Assembly (NCBI RefSeq): GCF_000482385.1
Contig: NZ_AXVD01000017.1
Location: 1-64,000, forward strand
Source of the DNA: Nocardia sp. CNY236
GTDB lineage: Bacteria; Actinomycetota; Actinomycetes; Mycobacteriales; Mycobacteriaceae
DNA length: 64,000 nucleotides
Direction of reading: 5' to 3'
The stretch's first letter is position 1. The number at the start of each line of letters is the position of its first letter. Below the pieces are notes generated by a model. That model did no database searches and was not told the DNA's origin. It saw only the letters and a program-made list of their open reading frames with translations. Shown piece by piece: positions 29,980-39,424 of the stretch. Made by a program: the position numbers and the translations under genes.

Positions 29980-30018
29980 TTGGCCCGCACGGCTGTGCAA
30001 GCGTCGTGCGGGCCAACT
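29980..30018. terminator. Hairpin terminator between mpa and the acyltransferase gene
   Basis: GTTGGCCCGCACG (29980-29992) pairs perfectly over 13 bp with CGTGCGGGCCAAC (30006-30018); 13-nt loop. It starts 13 nt after the mpa stop and ends just before the stop of the convergent gene, so it probably works both ways. Confidence 0.85.
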
Positions 30019-30021
30019 GCT

Positions 30022-32214
30022 TCACCACCAGCCGACGATCGGCGACAACCGTCTGCCGAGCTCGGGGGCCAGTGATCGTGAGTAGCTGGCGGTGAGGTGA
30101 TGTTCGTCGAAGTAGATCAGGATATTGCCTTCGGTGACCGCGCAGACATCCGATTCGCATACGGCATCGGACATGTCCAGCGGAAAGACATTGGGGAAGG
30201 CGGCAGCGGACTCCAACGCGGGGTTGACCTCGCTCAGCGCTGCCGCTCGGGGCATTCCGCAGGTGATTCGGTCGCCCCCCTGCTCGGCGAGGCAGTCGAT
30301 CGCTTTGTAACGCACACCGTCCCGGCGTAGCCACGGAGTGTCGCGCATGGCGAGAACATCGAGCCCGCGCTCGGCCAGTTGTGACCAGACGTCGAGGTAG
30401 TCGGCTGGCGTTTCGTCGCCCTTATCGGCTCGTGGACGGGTCGCGGTCGTGAACACCCACTCCGGTTGGTCCACGCCCAAACGGTCGATCACCTCTGCGG
30501 ACCAATCCCGGCAGTCCGGTATGGGTTGGCCTTTGTACATCGGCTCCGCTGCCACGGTCAGTGGGCAACCCATCTTCAGGTAGACCACGATGCGGAAACC
30601 ATGTGTCCGGGCCAGTACATCGAGCGCGGGTACCCAGTGTTCGGCGTGAGAGCTGCCCACGACCGCAATCGTGCGGTCCGCGCTCGCGTCCCCGTATATA
30701 CAGGTAACGACCTCCCGGGTATCCCAATCCGCGATGCACCCGTCGATTGCCGGGTAGGCGCGGTCTGCGGGCGCTTCGAAGACCGTCGGACGCATCTCTG
30801 CGGGAGGCACGTTCGCACCGCTGATCAAGGCCTCCGCGCCGGGGTACCGAAGCGGGTCGAGGGAGGCCACCGCGCGTGGCGGATTGATCGTGGTCACGAC
30901 CTGGGCGCCAACCGACACGGTGAGTACTGCGACGCCCAGCACCGCCACGACCTGGCCGACGCGAGCGTCGCTCTTCGGTGCTCGGTCCAGGGGCCGCGTC
31001 GTTCGCATCCGCAGCGGCTGTTCGATGAACGTATTGGTGAGGCGGGCGAGAACCAGTGACGCGGCGATGATCGCGAGTCCGCCACCGAGTCCGATGGTTG
31101 TGCTTCCGGTTTGCGCGAGTACGAAAATCAGGATCGGCCAATGCCACAGGTAGAGGGCATAGGCCAACTCACCGAGTCGAATGGCGCCGGAAGAGCCGAG
31201 CAGGCGGTTGGGCAGCGGCTGCTCGGCAGCGGGAAGGTTGCTTCCAGCCACGATCAGCGCCAGCGCGGCGCTCACTGGAAACAGCGCCGCCGGCCCGGGA
31301 AACAGTGCCGCGCCGTCGATCAGCCAACCGCACAGAAGTACCGCGGCGGCTCCGAACACGGCCGCCACCGTCCGCAGGGCTCGGGATGGTGCCAACCGAG
31401 GCGCGACCAGCGCGAGCAGTGCTCCGGCCAACAATTCCCAGGCTCGGGCGAAACTGTCGTAATAGTTCCAGCCCTGGTGGGTCGTGGTGCCGTGGAGGGC
31501 ATAGAGGAACGAGGCTGCCGCGGTGGCGGCGAGGACGACCAGCAACGCGGGCCGCAGCGCGTCGGGGCGGATGAAACGTTGGCACAGCCACACTGCCGAG
31601 GAGACGGTCGACAGTATGACCAGATAGAACTGCATCTGTACCGCCATCGACCACAGGTGCTGCAGTGGGCTGACGGCTGGGTCGGCGGCAAGGTAGTCCG
31701 ACCATGACAGCGCCAGATACCAGTTCTGGTAGTACAACAACGATGCCAGTGTCTGTGCCGAGATTTCGCCCCACTGGGTGGGCGGGCGGATCAGAACAGT
31801 TGCGATGACCACCGCAGCCAACACCGTGACCAGGGCGGGCAGCAGCCGGCGGGCGAGGCGACGCGCGGTGTGCCCGATTCGTATCGTGCCGGTGGACTCG
31901 GCGCCGCGCAGCAGCGAGCCGGTGAAGAAGAATCCGGACAGTACCAAGAAGATGTCCACACCACCGGAGACCCGACCGAACCAGATGTGGAACACCACGA
32001 CCAATGCGATCGCGACTCCGCGCAGGCCGTCCAGATCGTGTCGGTACCCCCCGCTCTGGGGTGCGGGCTCGTTGCTGGTGCCCGTGCGCGGCACACCTGC
32101 TGTGGTCGCTGAGCCCAACCGGATGAACCGACTCACCACACGGGTGGCGGTCACCGTGCGCGCACGGCGTCGTCGCGGAGGCAGCCGGACGTGACGGCCG
32201 CGTGGCGGGTACAT
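30022..32214 (-). CDS. Membrane O-acyltransferase of the OafA/YrhL type with SGNH domain
   Basis: 730 residues. The N-terminal acyltransferase-3 domain (about 50-400) opens with YRHDLDGLRGVAIALVVVFH, the family's catalytic His/Asp segment, and has about ten membrane helices. The C-terminal extracytoplasmic SGNH domain (about 490-725) carries TIAVVGSSHAEHW (nucleophile S) and the late DEHHLTASYS (Asp-His). Such proteins O-acetylate surface polysaccharides, peptidoglycan or glycolipids. The first about 45 residues are Arg-rich and cytosolic, so the start could be further in. Convergent with mpa; not part of an obvious polysaccharide cluster. Confidence 0.9.
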   Translation of the reverse strand: MYPPRGRHVRLPPRRRRARTVTATRVVSRFIRLGSATTAGVPRTGTSNEPAPQSGGYRHDLDGLRGVAIALVVVFHIWFGRVSGGVDIFLVLSGFFFTGSLLRGAESTGTIRIGHTARRLARRLLPALVTVLAAVVIATVLIRPPTQWGEISAQTLASLLYYQNWYLALSWSDYLAADPAVSPLQHLWSMAVQMQFYLVILSTVSSAVWLCQRFIRPDALRPALLVVLAATAAASFLYALHGTTTHQGWNYYDSFARAWELLAGALLALVAPRLAPSRALRTVAAVFGAAAVLLCGWLIDGAALFPGPAALFPVSAALALIVAGSNLPAAEQPLPNRLLGSSGAIRLGELAYALYLWHWPILIFVLAQTGSTTIGLGGGLAIIAASLVLARLTNTFIEQPLRMRTTRPLDRAPKSDARVGQVVAVLGVAVLTVSVGAQVVTTINPPRAVASLDPLRYPGAEALISGANVPPAEMRPTVFEAPADRAYPAIDGCIADWDTREVVTCIYGDASADRTIAVVGSSHAEHWVPALDVLARTHGFRIVVYLKMGCPLTVAAEPMYKGQPIPDCRDWSAEVIDRLGVDQPEWVFTTATRPRADKGDETPADYLDVWSQLAERGLDVLAMRDTPWLRRDGVRYKAIDCLAEQGGDRITCGMPRAAALSEVNPALESAAAFPNVFPLDMSDAVCESDVCAVTEGNILIYFDEHHLTASYSRSLAPELGRRLSPIVGWW

Positions 32215-32393
32215 GTACAGGACACGTCATCTCTCTTACCACGGGCGACGGTACGCGGTCCACCGCGGCCGGACTCGCGACTACCCACCCAGCACGGTTC
32301 GGTCACGACGTGGGTGTGACGCAAACCCCGGCGATGCGGACAATTCGGGTGCACGCCGACGGGGGTGCGGTCCATGGCCGATAGGGTGGTGGC

Positions 32394-32564
32394 GTGAACG
32401 TCGAGGTGACACCCCTGCCGGGTATCGGTGTATGTAAGCATTTTCCGTTGACCAATGCACCGCGCTGCTGCGGCGTGATCGATCATACTGCCGGCGATGT
32501 GCTCGCCGGCGTCGGCGCCGCCGAGGGTCGGGCGGCGGCCGCCACGATTGTGCTGGACGGCTGA
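32394..32564 (+). pseudogene. Internally deleted cation:proton antiporter regulatory subunit (KhtT-like)
   Basis: A 56-codon frame (GTG start) whose first about 32 codons match the N-terminus of the usual about 160-residue regulatory subunit (MNVEVTPLPGIGV...GVIDH). It then continues directly as GDVLAGVGAAEGRAAAATI, which is the C-terminal end of the TrkA-C (RCK_C) domain. About 100 residues in the middle are missing and the frame is kept. It stops 6 nt before the antiporter ATG, exactly where the intact subunit is normally encoded. The remnant lacks the ligand-binding domain, so it is probably non-functional, though its translation may still be coupled to the antiporter. The missing-segment size is from memory of the family. 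Confidence 0.72.
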
Positions 32565-32570
32565 TCGGCG

Positions 32571-33749
32571 ATGGTAGAACACGAGACCGCGCTCGCATTG
32601 ATCCAGTTGGGTGCGGTGTTCTTCGGCCTCGGTCTGCTCGGCAGGATCGCCGCGCGCATCGGCATGTCGCCGATCCCGCTCTACTTGGTCGGCGGGTTGG
32701 TGTTCGGCACCGGCGGCGTGCTCGAGTTGCGGCAGGTCTCGGATTTCATTCACCTCGCCAGCGAGATCGGCGTCGTCCTGCTCCTGCTGCTGCTGGGACT
32801 GGAATACAGCGCCTCGGAACTGGTCACCGGCATGCGCCGCTCTCGTGCGGCCGGCCTGATGGACATTGTGCTCAATGCCACTCCGGGTGCTTTGGTCGCG
32901 CTTGCGCTCGGCTGGGGTTTCGAAGGCGCTATCGCCATGGCCGGCGTCACCTATATCTCGTCCTCGGGAATCGTCGCGAAGGTGCTCAACGATCTGGGCA
33001 GGCTCGGCAACCGTGAAACGCCGGTGGTGCTGTCCATCCTGGTGTTCGAGGATCTGGTGATGGCCGGATATCTTCCGGTTCTCACCGCGGTGCTCGCCGG
33101 CGTCGGCTTCGTTGCCGGGTTGAAGACGCTGAGTATCGCGCTGGCTGCAGTGACGATCGTCATGGTGGTTGCACTGCGCTATGGCCGGTTCGTGTCGGCG
33201 ATCGTCGACAGCGAGGACCGAGAGATCTTCCTGTTGAAGCTGCTCGGCTCGGCGCTGCTGGTGGCTGGAATCGCCTCCGCGGTGCAGGTGTCCGCGGCGG
33301 TCGGTGCGTTCTTGCTCGGCATTGCGATTTCCGATTCGACCGCACGCAATGCCACCAAGCTCTTGGAACCGCTGCGCGACCTGTTCGCGGCGCTGTTCTT
33401 CGTGCTGTTCGGTCTGAGCACCGATCCAGCGAGCATTCCGCCGGTGCTGGGCTGGGCGTGCATGCTGGCAGTGGTCACGACGGTGACCAAGGTCGTCACC
33501 GGATGGTGGGCGGCGAAGCGGGCCGGCGCCGGTCGTTACGGTAGGGCGCGCGCCGGCACGGCGCTCGTGGCGCATGGCGAGTTTTCGATAGTCATTGCGG
33601 GCTTGGCCGTGTCGTCCGGCGCGGAGCCGGAGTTCGCCGCTTTGGCGACTACCTACGTTCTGCTGATGGCAGTTCTGGGTCCGGTCGCCAGTCGGTTCGT
33701 CGAGCCGATTCTCACCTTCGCATTGCGCCGTCGCGTCGGTGTGTTCTGA
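32571..33749 (+). CDS. CPA2-family cation:proton antiporter (KhtU/KefB-like)
   Basis: 392 residues, nearly all membrane helices. The CPA2 core is visible: IGVVLLLLLLGLEYSASEL, the unwound-helix region ISSSGIVAKVLNDLGRLG, and VFEDLVMAGYLPVL with the E-D pair in the ion site. HGEFSIVIAGLAV is near the C-terminus. No C-terminal TrkA-N domain. Relatives with a KhtT-like partner export K+ in exchange for protons and are gated by that partner. Here the partner is reduced to a remnant, so gating may be altered. AGTTGGGTG-type starts inside are not supported; ATG 32571 fits the family. Confidence 0.92.
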   Translation: MVEHETALALIQLGAVFFGLGLLGRIAARIGMSPIPLYLVGGLVFGTGGVLELRQVSDFIHLASEIGVVLLLLLLGLEYSASELVTGMRRSRAAGLMDIVLNATPGALVALALGWGFEGAIAMAGVTYISSSGIVAKVLNDLGRLGNRETPVVLSILVFEDLVMAGYLPVLTAVLAGVGFVAGLKTLSIALAAVTIVMVVALRYGRFVSAIVDSEDREIFLLKLLGSALLVAGIASAVQVSAAVGAFLLGIAISDSTARNATKLLEPLRDLFAALFFVLFGLSTDPASIPPVLGWACMLAVVTTVTKVVTGWWAAKRAGAGRYGRARAGTALVAHGEFSIVIAGLAVSSGAEPEFAALATTYVLLMAVLGPVASRFVEPILTFALRRRVGVF

Positions 33750-33851
33750 ATCGACGTCCGGTTTCGATGCGTCCGGCGAGTCGAGATGCGGCAGAGCGGA
33801 ATTCGAGGGAAAGTGGGGTGAATACCGAACGCACCGGAAGGATTGTCGCTC

Positions 33852-34232
33852 ATGGTATTTCCGCAGGCCTTGGCAAATATCAACCGCTACATCACCAACC
33901 CGGCAGCCAGTGTGGTCGCGGGCCGAGTACCGGGATTCGGCATCGTATTGCACAAGGGGCGCAAGTCCGGGCGTGCCTACCGGACTCCGGTTGTGGTCTT
34001 CGAGCGAAACGCGGGATACCGCATCGCGCTGACCTACGGTCGAAATGTCGACTGGGTCAAAAATATTCGCGCGGCTGGTGATTTCGCGCTGGAGACCCGG
34101 GGACGCGTCGTGGAATTGACGGAGCCGGTGATTCGGTGCGACCCGTCCATGGATTGGGCGCCGTTGGGCGTCCGACAGGTATTGCGCGCGATTTCGGCCG
34201 ACTACTACCTCGACTCTCGCCCGGTGGACTGA
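33852..34232 (+). CDS. Deazaflavin (F420)-dependent nitroreductase-family protein, DDN-like
   Basis: 126 residues from ATG 33852 (a TTG 9 nt earlier is less likely). Split beta-barrel FDOR-A fold: GFGIVLHKGRKSGRAYRTPVVVF contains the basic F420-phosphate loop, with YGRNVDWVKNIRAAG following. Related to Ddn, which activates nitroimidazoles and reduces quinones with F420H2 at the membrane. Substrate unknown. Stands alone between the antiporter and the convergent DUF418 gene. Confidence 0.88.
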   Translation: MVFPQALANINRYITNPAASVVAGRVPGFGIVLHKGRKSGRAYRTPVVVFERNAGYRIALTYGRNVDWVKNIRAAGDFALETRGRVVELTEPVIRCDPSMDWAPLGVRQVLRAISADYYLDSRPVD

Positions 34233-34289
34233 GTCCACGGCCGGCGGTGCCGAAGAGGAGTAGAAATCTGCACATTGGGGCGCTGGGTG

Positions 34290-35501
34290 TCATCGCTCTC
34301 GGGCCAGGACCCGATAGCCGACGTTCCACAGCCACTCGACCGGTCCCCGTTCGAACCGGCGCAACCACAGGTGCGCGCCGCAGGCGATGAGCAGCGCTAC
34401 CAGGAGATACACACCGATGGTGAACGGGACGCGATCGCCCGGCGAGACACGGGCTGCGAGTCCGAAGCCCCAGCCGTAGCACAAGATCGATGCCACCAGG
34501 TTCTGCAGGATGTAGCAACTGAGCGCAGTGCGGCCGATTTCGGTGAGTCTGCGCCCGAGAAATCCCACATGTGGGCGCCGCACATACCACTCGGCGACCG
34601 CCGCCAGAATACCGAAGGCGACGAAGGGAGCACTGCCGTAGCGCATACATATGACGAGGTCACCGCCGCCCGCGGTACCGACGAGTAGATCGATGGGCGC
34701 AGCGACGCCGAACCCGACGATCATCAGCTGTCTGCGGATGCGTCCGCCATCCGGGTGGAATACACCCGCGCGAAACAGCCGAGTGCCGAGCAGAAAGAGC
34801 GCGACCGACATCGCGAACACGAAAATCGGCTCGAACCGGAACAGACCCACATTGTCGAGGCGGAACACCACGAGATCCCAGAACGAACCGTCTGCATAAG
34901 GATTCGGGTGCAGCAGCGAATGCGAGACCGGACTTTGTTGCGGCGCAAAGGCCGTGGCGAGAGCGATGAGTGTCAGCAGAGCCACGTGCACACCCGCGGC
35001 TCCGATCAGCCAGCGGCGCTGCGTCCGCTCGCCGGTAGCCAGCACGAAGGCGACGACGAGGCCGGTCACTGCATAGCCCATCAGTACGTCGAACTCGGCG
35101 ATGAACAGGAAGTTCAGTAGTCCGTCGAGGAACAGCAGTCCCGCGCGCCACGGGTACGTGCCGGGCCATCGCCGCCCGGCCCTGATCGCCGACTGTTGCT
35201 GGATTGCCAGGCCGATGCCGAACATGATGGTGAGCAGCCCGAGGAATTTGCCTTGGCACAGCTGTTGGAGCACCCGCTCGGTCCACATCCACTCGCCGGT
35301 CGACCGACCCAGTTCGTTCAGGTAGCCGACCAGGCCCTGCGGGTTGGTCAGAATCCAGATGTTGGTGCCGAGTGTGCCGAGGATCGCGATGCCGCGCAGC
35401 ACGTCCAGCGCGACGAGCCGGGTCGGCGCGTGTGCCGGCGGCACCGTGGGCTGGTGGGGTGGCGCGATCCGCGTGCATCGATCGGAGCCCGATTCGGACA
35501 T
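34290..35501 (-). CDS. DUF418-domain membrane protein
   Basis: 403 residues from ATG 35501; ATG 35516 would add five. Opens with [22 protein letters not shown], the signature of YeiB/DUF418 proteins, followed by about eight to ten membrane helices. The C-terminal DUF418 region includes [27 protein letters not shown] and [16 protein letters not shown]. Function unknown; transport or envelope assembly is suspected for the family. The open frame continues upstream antisense to dop, but only this part has coding character. Divergent from dop. Confidence 0.9.
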   Translation of the reverse strand: MSESGSDRCTRIAPPHQPTVPPAHAPTRLVALDVLRGIAILGTLGTNIWILTNPQGLVGYLNELGRSTGEWMWTERVLQQLCQGKFLGLLTIMFGIGLAIQQQSAIRAGRRWPGTYPWRAGLLFLDGLLNFLFIAEFDVLMGYAVTGLVVAFVLATGERTQRRWLIGAAGVHVALLTLIALATAFAPQQSPVSHSLLHPNPYADGSFWDLVVFRLDNVGLFRFEPIFVFAMSVALFLLGTRLFRAGVFHPDGGRIRRQLMIVGFGVAAPIDLLVGTAGGGDLVICMRYGSAPFVAFGILAAVAEWYVRRPHVGFLGRRLTEIGRTALSCYILQNLVASILCYGWGFGLAARVSPGDRVPFTIGVYLLVALLIACGAHLWLRRFERGPVEWLWNVGYRVLARER

Positions 35502-35530
35502 GCGGTGAGCGTACATCGCCTGATTGTGGC

Positions 35531-35574
35531 GCAGATCTGCGCCCGACGCGGTTGGCGCCCAGATCTGTGCCCGA
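35531..35574. repeat. Paired CAGATCTG palindromes in the DUF418-dop intergenic region
   Basis: GCAGATCTGC (35531-35540) and CAGATCTG (35560-35567) head two 15-bp direct repeats (35532-35546 and 35560-35574, one mismatch) 28 bp apart. Placement between divergent genes suggests a double operator for an unidentified regulator. Confidence 0.5.
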
Positions 35575-35650
35575 CCGTGTCCTGCGGAGGACGACACGGG
35601 CACGACATCCCCTCCCGCCGGTCGCGCCGGCTTCGGCTGGGTGCGTCGCT

Positions 35651-35656
35651 TACGCT
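35651..35656 (+). promoter_or_regulatory. -10 element of a leaderless dop promoter
   Basis: TACGCT followed by 7 nt and the dop ATG; no Shine-Dalgarno. Same spacing as at metH, pafA, pafB and pepQ. Confidence 0.5.
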
Positions 35657-35663
35657 CGACAGC

Positions 35664-37163
35664 ATGCAGCGCATCATCGGAATCGAGGTCGAATACGGCA
35701 TCTCGACCCCCACCGAGCCGTCGGCCAACCCGATCCTCACCTCCACCCAAGCCGTCTTGGCCTATGCCGCCGCCGAGGGCGTGCCGCGCGCAAAGCGCAC
35801 CCGCTGGGACTACGAGGTGGAATCGCCGCTGCGCGATGCCCGTGGATTCGACCTGAGTCGGATCAACGGACCCGCTCCGGTGATCGATGCCGACGAGGTC
35901 GGCGCGGCCAATATGATCCTCACCAATGGCGCGCGACTCTACGTCGACCACGCCCACCCCGAATACTCCGCGCCCGAGGTCACCGATCCGCTGGACGCGG
36001 TCATCTGGGACAAGGCCGGCGAACGAGTCATGGAGGCGGCTGCCCGTCACGCGTCGAGCGTGCCGGGAGCACCGCGCCTGCAGCTGTACAAGAACAACGT
36101 CGACGGCAAAGGCGCCTCCTACGGCACCCACGAGAACTATCTGATGAGCCGGGAGACGCCGTTCAATCAGATCATCGTCGGGCTCACGCCGTTCTTCGTG
36201 TCGCGCCAAGTGGTCTGTGGGTCCGGTCGGGTCGGAGTCGGACAGTCCGGCGACCATGCGGGCTTCCAGCTGTCCCAGCGGTCGGACTACATCGAGGTCG
36301 AAGTGGGGTTGGAGACCACCCTCAAGCGCGGCATCATCAATACCCGCGACGAACCGCACGCCGATGCCGACAAGTACCGCAGACTGCATGTGATCATCGG
36401 TGACGCCAACCTGGCCGAGATGTCGACCTACTTGAAAGTCGGTACGACCGCCTTGGTCCTGGACCTGATCGAGGCCGGCGAAGACTTGTCGGATCTGCAA
36501 CTGGCCCGCCCGGTCACCGCGGTCCACGCAATCAGTCACGACCCGACACTGCGGGCAACTGTCGCGCTGGCAGACGGTCGCGAACTCACCGGACTCGCAT
36601 TGCAACGCGTCTATCTGGACCGGGTGATCAAGTTCGTCGACCGCAGCGGCAACGACAGTCGGCGCGTCCACGACATCATCGAGAACTGGGCCACGGTTCT
36701 CGACCTGCTCGAGCGAGATCCGATGGAGTGCGCGAACCTGTTGGACTGGCCGGCCAAGTTGCGTTTGCTGGAGGGCATGCGCAACCGAGAGGGACTCGGT
36801 TGGGCGGCGCCCAAGCTGCACCTGATGGACTTGCAGTACTCGGATGTGCGATTGGACAAAGGGCTCTACAACCGGTTGGTTGCTCGAGGCTCGATGAAGC
36901 GGTTGATCACCGAGCAACAAGTCCTCGAGGCGATGACCAATCCGCCCACCGACACGCGCGCCTACTTCCGCGGCGAGTGTCTGCGGCGTTTCGGCGCCGA
37001 TATCGCCGCGGCCAGCTGGGACTCGGTGATCTTCGATCTGGGGGGCGACTCTCTGGTGCGCATACCGACCCTGGAGCCGCGCCGCGGTACCAAGGCTCAT
37101 GTCGGCACGCTGCTCGACGGCGTCGACACTGCCGCGGACCTCGTGGAGCAGCTCACCACCTGA
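35664..37163 (+). CDS. dop: Pup deamidase/depupylase
   Basis: 499 residues from ATG 35664. Glutamine-synthetase-like carboxylate-amine fold: [15 protein letters not shown] carries the first Mg/ATP glutamates. [17 protein letters not shown] gives the catalytic-aspartate region, and [25 protein letters not shown] is shared with PafA. The segment after residue 30 ([23 protein letters not shown]) is the Dop-specific loop that separates it from PafA. Deamidates the C-terminal Gln of Pup to Glu and also removes Pup from substrates. Followed 210 nt later by pup-prcB-prcA. Confidence 0.97.
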   Translation: MQRIIGIEVEYGISTPTEPSANPILTSTQAVLAYAAAEGVPRAKRTRWDYEVESPLRDARGFDLSRINGPAPVIDADEVGAANMILTNGARLYVDHAHPEYSAPEVTDPLDAVIWDKAGERVMEAAARHASSVPGAPRLQLYKNNVDGKGASYGTHENYLMSRETPFNQIIVGLTPFFVSRQVVCGSGRVGVGQSGDHAGFQLSQRSDYIEVEVGLETTLKRGIINTRDEPHADADKYRRLHVIIGDANLAEMSTYLKVGTTALVLDLIEAGEDLSDLQLARPVTAVHAISHDPTLRATVALADGRELTGLALQRVYLDRVIKFVDRSGNDSRRVHDIIENWATVLDLLERDPMECANLLDWPAKLRLLEGMRNREGLGWAAPKLHLMDLQYSDVRLDKGLYNRLVARGSMKRLITEQQVLEAMTNPPTDTRAYFRGECLRRFGADIAAASWDSVIFDLGGDSLVRIPTLEPRRGTKAHVGTLLDGVDTAADLVEQLTT

Positions 37164-37373
37164 GCGAGGGCCGCTCCATGACCCCGCGGTCGTCGTTGCT
37201 CGGAGGTTGTCGGTGATGGAGCGGGTTGCTGATCTACTACGGCCCAGCGGCAAAATAGGCACACTGTCGGTGCTGGTAGGTAGTGTTGAAAGACGAGCAC
37301 GGACACTGCTCATGATCGGAGCCGTGCTCACGATGGGTTCCGGTCATGATGAGGACAGAGGAGGTCGGCTGCC

Positions 37374-37568
37374 ATGGCACAAGAGCAGACCAAGCGCGCC
37401 GGGGGTGGCGACGAGGACGAGGGTTCGGACGGTGTGGATGCCGCCGGCCAGGAGCGCCGCGAGAAACTGGCGGAGGAGACCGACGACCTGCTCGACGAGA
37501 TCGATGATGTGCTCGAGGAGAACGCCGAGGACTTCGTCCGCGCATACGTGCAGAAAGGTGGCCAGTGA
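37374..37568 (+). CDS. pup: Prokaryotic ubiquitin-like protein Pup
   Basis: 64 residues, the normal size. Intrinsically disordered and acidic, with the conserved helix [38 protein letters not shown] split by the Mpa-binding region. The C-terminal GGQ must be deamidated by Dop to GGE before PafA can attach it to lysines. GAGGAGG lies about 8 nt before the ATG. Overlaps prcB by 4 nt (GTGA). Confidence 0.98.
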   Translation: MAQEQTKRAGGGDEDEGSDGVDAAGQERREKLAEETDDLLDEIDDVLEENAEDFVRAYVQKGGQ

Positions 37569-38407
37569 CAGTCGGTGACCTCTCGAGTCGTCAGCTCGGG
37601 TATTCCCTGTCGTCGTTTTCCGAATACCTGCGCAGGCATGCTCCGGACCTGTTGCCGACTACCAGGTTCGGTCACGGTGCCGCCGGCACCGCCGCGCAGG
37701 ACATCGCGCCGCACGGCACCACGATCGTCGCGGTGAGCTACCGAGGCGGCGTCTTGATCGCCGGCGATCGGCGGGCCACTCAAGGAAATCTGTTGGCCAG
37801 CCGGGACACCGAGAAGGTCTACATCACCGACAGCTACTCCGCGGCCGGGATTGCGGGCGTCGTGGGTATGGCGGTGGAGATGGTGCGGATTTTCGCGGTG
37901 GAACTGGAGCACTACGAGAAGCTCGAAGGTGTGCCGCTGACATTCGACGGCAAGGCGAACAAGTTGTCGAAGATGGTGCGGGAGAACCTGCCCGCCGCGT
38001 TGCAAGGGTTGGCTGTGGTGCCGATTCTCGTCGGCTACGACTTGGAAGCCACCGATCCGGACAAGGCGGGTCGCATCGTCTCGTTCGATGCGGCGGGCGG
38101 ACGCAGTGACGAGCGTTTCGGCTACGCCGCGGTCGGTTCGGGTTCGATGTTCGCGAAATCGGCGCTGAAGAAGTTGTACACCAAGGGAATCGATCAGCAG
38201 CGCGCACTCCGGATCGCCGTCGAGTCGCTGTTCGACGCGGCCGACGACGATACCGCGACGGGGGGTCCGGATCTGGTCCGCGGCATCTTCCCGACGGCGA
38301 TCGTCATCGATGACGAGGGTGCGATAGAGGTGACCGAGCCGCTACTGGCCGAACTCACTCGCGAGATCGTCTCCGACCGCGAGGCCGCCGAGGAAGGGAG
38401 CGCCTGA
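37565..38407 (+). CDS. prcB: 20S proteasome beta subunit
   Basis: 280 residues with a 51-residue propeptide. Autocleavage occurs at G51/T52 in [16 protein letters not shown]52 is the N-terminal nucleophile. D/K catalytic partners are in [21 protein letters not shown]. Forms the two inner heptameric rings of the proteasome. GTG start overlaps the pup stop, and prcA begins 2 nt after its stop, so the three are coupled. Confidence 0.98.
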   Translation: MTVGDLSSRQLGYSLSSFSEYLRRHAPDLLPTTRFGHGAAGTAAQDIAPHGTTIVAVSYRGGVLIAGDRRATQGNLLASRDTEKVYITDSYSAAGIAGVVGMAVEMVRIFAVELEHYEKLEGVPLTFDGKANKLSKMVRENLPAALQGLAVVPILVGYDLEATDPDKAGRIVSFDAAGGRSDERFGYAAVGSGSMFAKSALKKLYTKGIDQQRALRIAVESLFDAADDDTATGGPDLVRGIFPTAIVIDDEGAIEVTEPLLAELTREIVSDREAAEEGSA

Positions 38408-38409
38408 TC

Positions 38410-39210
38410 ATGACGTTGCCGTACTACGCGTCGGCCGAGCAGATCATGCGCGACAAGACCGAGCTCGCCCGCAAGGGCATTGCTCGAGGGCGCAGCGTGG
38501 TCGTGCTGACCTACGACAAGGGAGTGGTGTTCGTCGCAGAGAATCCCTCCGCGACTCTGCACAAGGTCAGCGAGCTCTACGACCGGGTGGGGTTCGCCGC
38601 GGTGGGCAAGTACAACGAGTTCGAGAACCTGCGTCGGAACGGCATCCTGCAGGCCGATATCCGTGGATATCAGTACGACCGCCGTGATGTCACCGGTCGT
38701 GCGCTGGCCAACGCGTACGCGCAGACGCTCGGGGCAATCTTCACCGACCAGCTCAAGCCCTACGAGGTGGAGATCTGCGTGGCGGAGGTGGGATACCCGG
38801 AACAAGCCGCGCAGTCGGTGCTCTACCGCATCACCTTCGACGGCTCGATCGTGGACGAACGCGAGTTCGTGGTGATGGGTGGGACGACGGAGCCGATCGT
38901 CACCGCGTTGAAGGCGTCCTACCAGCCGGGCTCGGATCTGGCTTCCACGGTAGGGGTCGCAGTACGCGCCTTGCAGGCGGGGCTGCCCGAGGGTGCGGAC
39001 AAGGACAAGCGTGCCCTCGGTGTCACATCGCTCGAGGTCGCTACCTTGGAGCAGGCGCGTCCGCGTCGGGCGTTCCGCCGAGTGACCCGGTCCGCGTTGG
39101 AGCGGCTGCTGGCTTCGCCGCAGACCGTGGACGCTTCGGTGGTAACGAAGGAGGCATCCGACTCGAGCGACGAGGAGCCTTCGGCAGGCAACGGTACGTC
39201 GGCGCAGTAG
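38410..39210 (+). CDS. prcA: 20S proteasome alpha subunit
   Basis: 266 residues. The N-terminal gate segment [28 protein letters not shown] is followed by the proteasome fold ([41 protein letters not shown]). No catalytic threonine, as expected of alpha subunits, which form the outer rings and gate and bind the Mpa GQYL tails. The last about 30 residues are Ser/Glu-rich and disordered. A perfect hairpin follows. Confidence 0.98.
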   Translation: MTLPYYASAEQIMRDKTELARKGIARGRSVVVLTYDKGVVFVAENPSATLHKVSELYDRVGFAAVGKYNEFENLRRNGILQADIRGYQYDRRDVTGRALANAYAQTLGAIFTDQLKPYEVEICVAEVGYPEQAAQSVLYRITFDGSIVDEREFVVMGGTTEPIVTALKASYQPGSDLASTVGVAVRALQAGLPEGADKDKRALGVTSLEVATLEQARPRRAFRRVTRSALERLLASPQTVDASVVTKEASDSSDEEPSAGNGTSAQ

Positions 39211-39241
39211 CACTCCGTGTAGGCCGGGTATTCACGATCCC

Positions 39242-39275
39242 AGCGGTCTGCGAACCGGGCAGTTCGCAGACCGCT
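39242..39275 (+). terminator. Hairpin terminator after prcA
   Basis: AGCGGTCTGCGAA (39242-39254) and TTCGCAGACCGCT (39263-39275) form a perfect 13-bp stem with an 8-nt loop, then TTGTG. It ends the pup-prcB-prcA unit and separates it from pafA. Confidence 0.88.
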
Positions 39276-39411
39276 TTGTGCTGCCCGGAGACGAGCCGAA
39301 GGGCAGACCGGTTGGTTTCGGTCAGGTGAATTCCGGCACGCCGGGCCAAATCGTTGCCAAGGCGTATGCATCTGGGTTGCGCGGTCGCTCCGCACGGCCA
39401 TGACATGGCTG

Positions 39412-39417
39412 TAATGT
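39412..39417 (+). promoter_or_regulatory. -10 element of a leaderless pafA promoter
   Basis: TAATGT, then 7 nt, then the pafA GTG. No ribosome-binding site is visible. Confidence 0.5.
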
Positions 39418-39424
39418 CGATAGT

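Noticed and set aside
32151..34238. 695-codon minus-strand frame
   Set aside because: Opposite the antiporter and Ddn-like genes; rich in His/Arg/Gln with no domain, as expected of a shadow frame.
35517..37331. Extension of the DUF418 frame to over 1000 codons
   Set aside because: The extra part is antisense to dop; DUF418 proteins begin near 35501.
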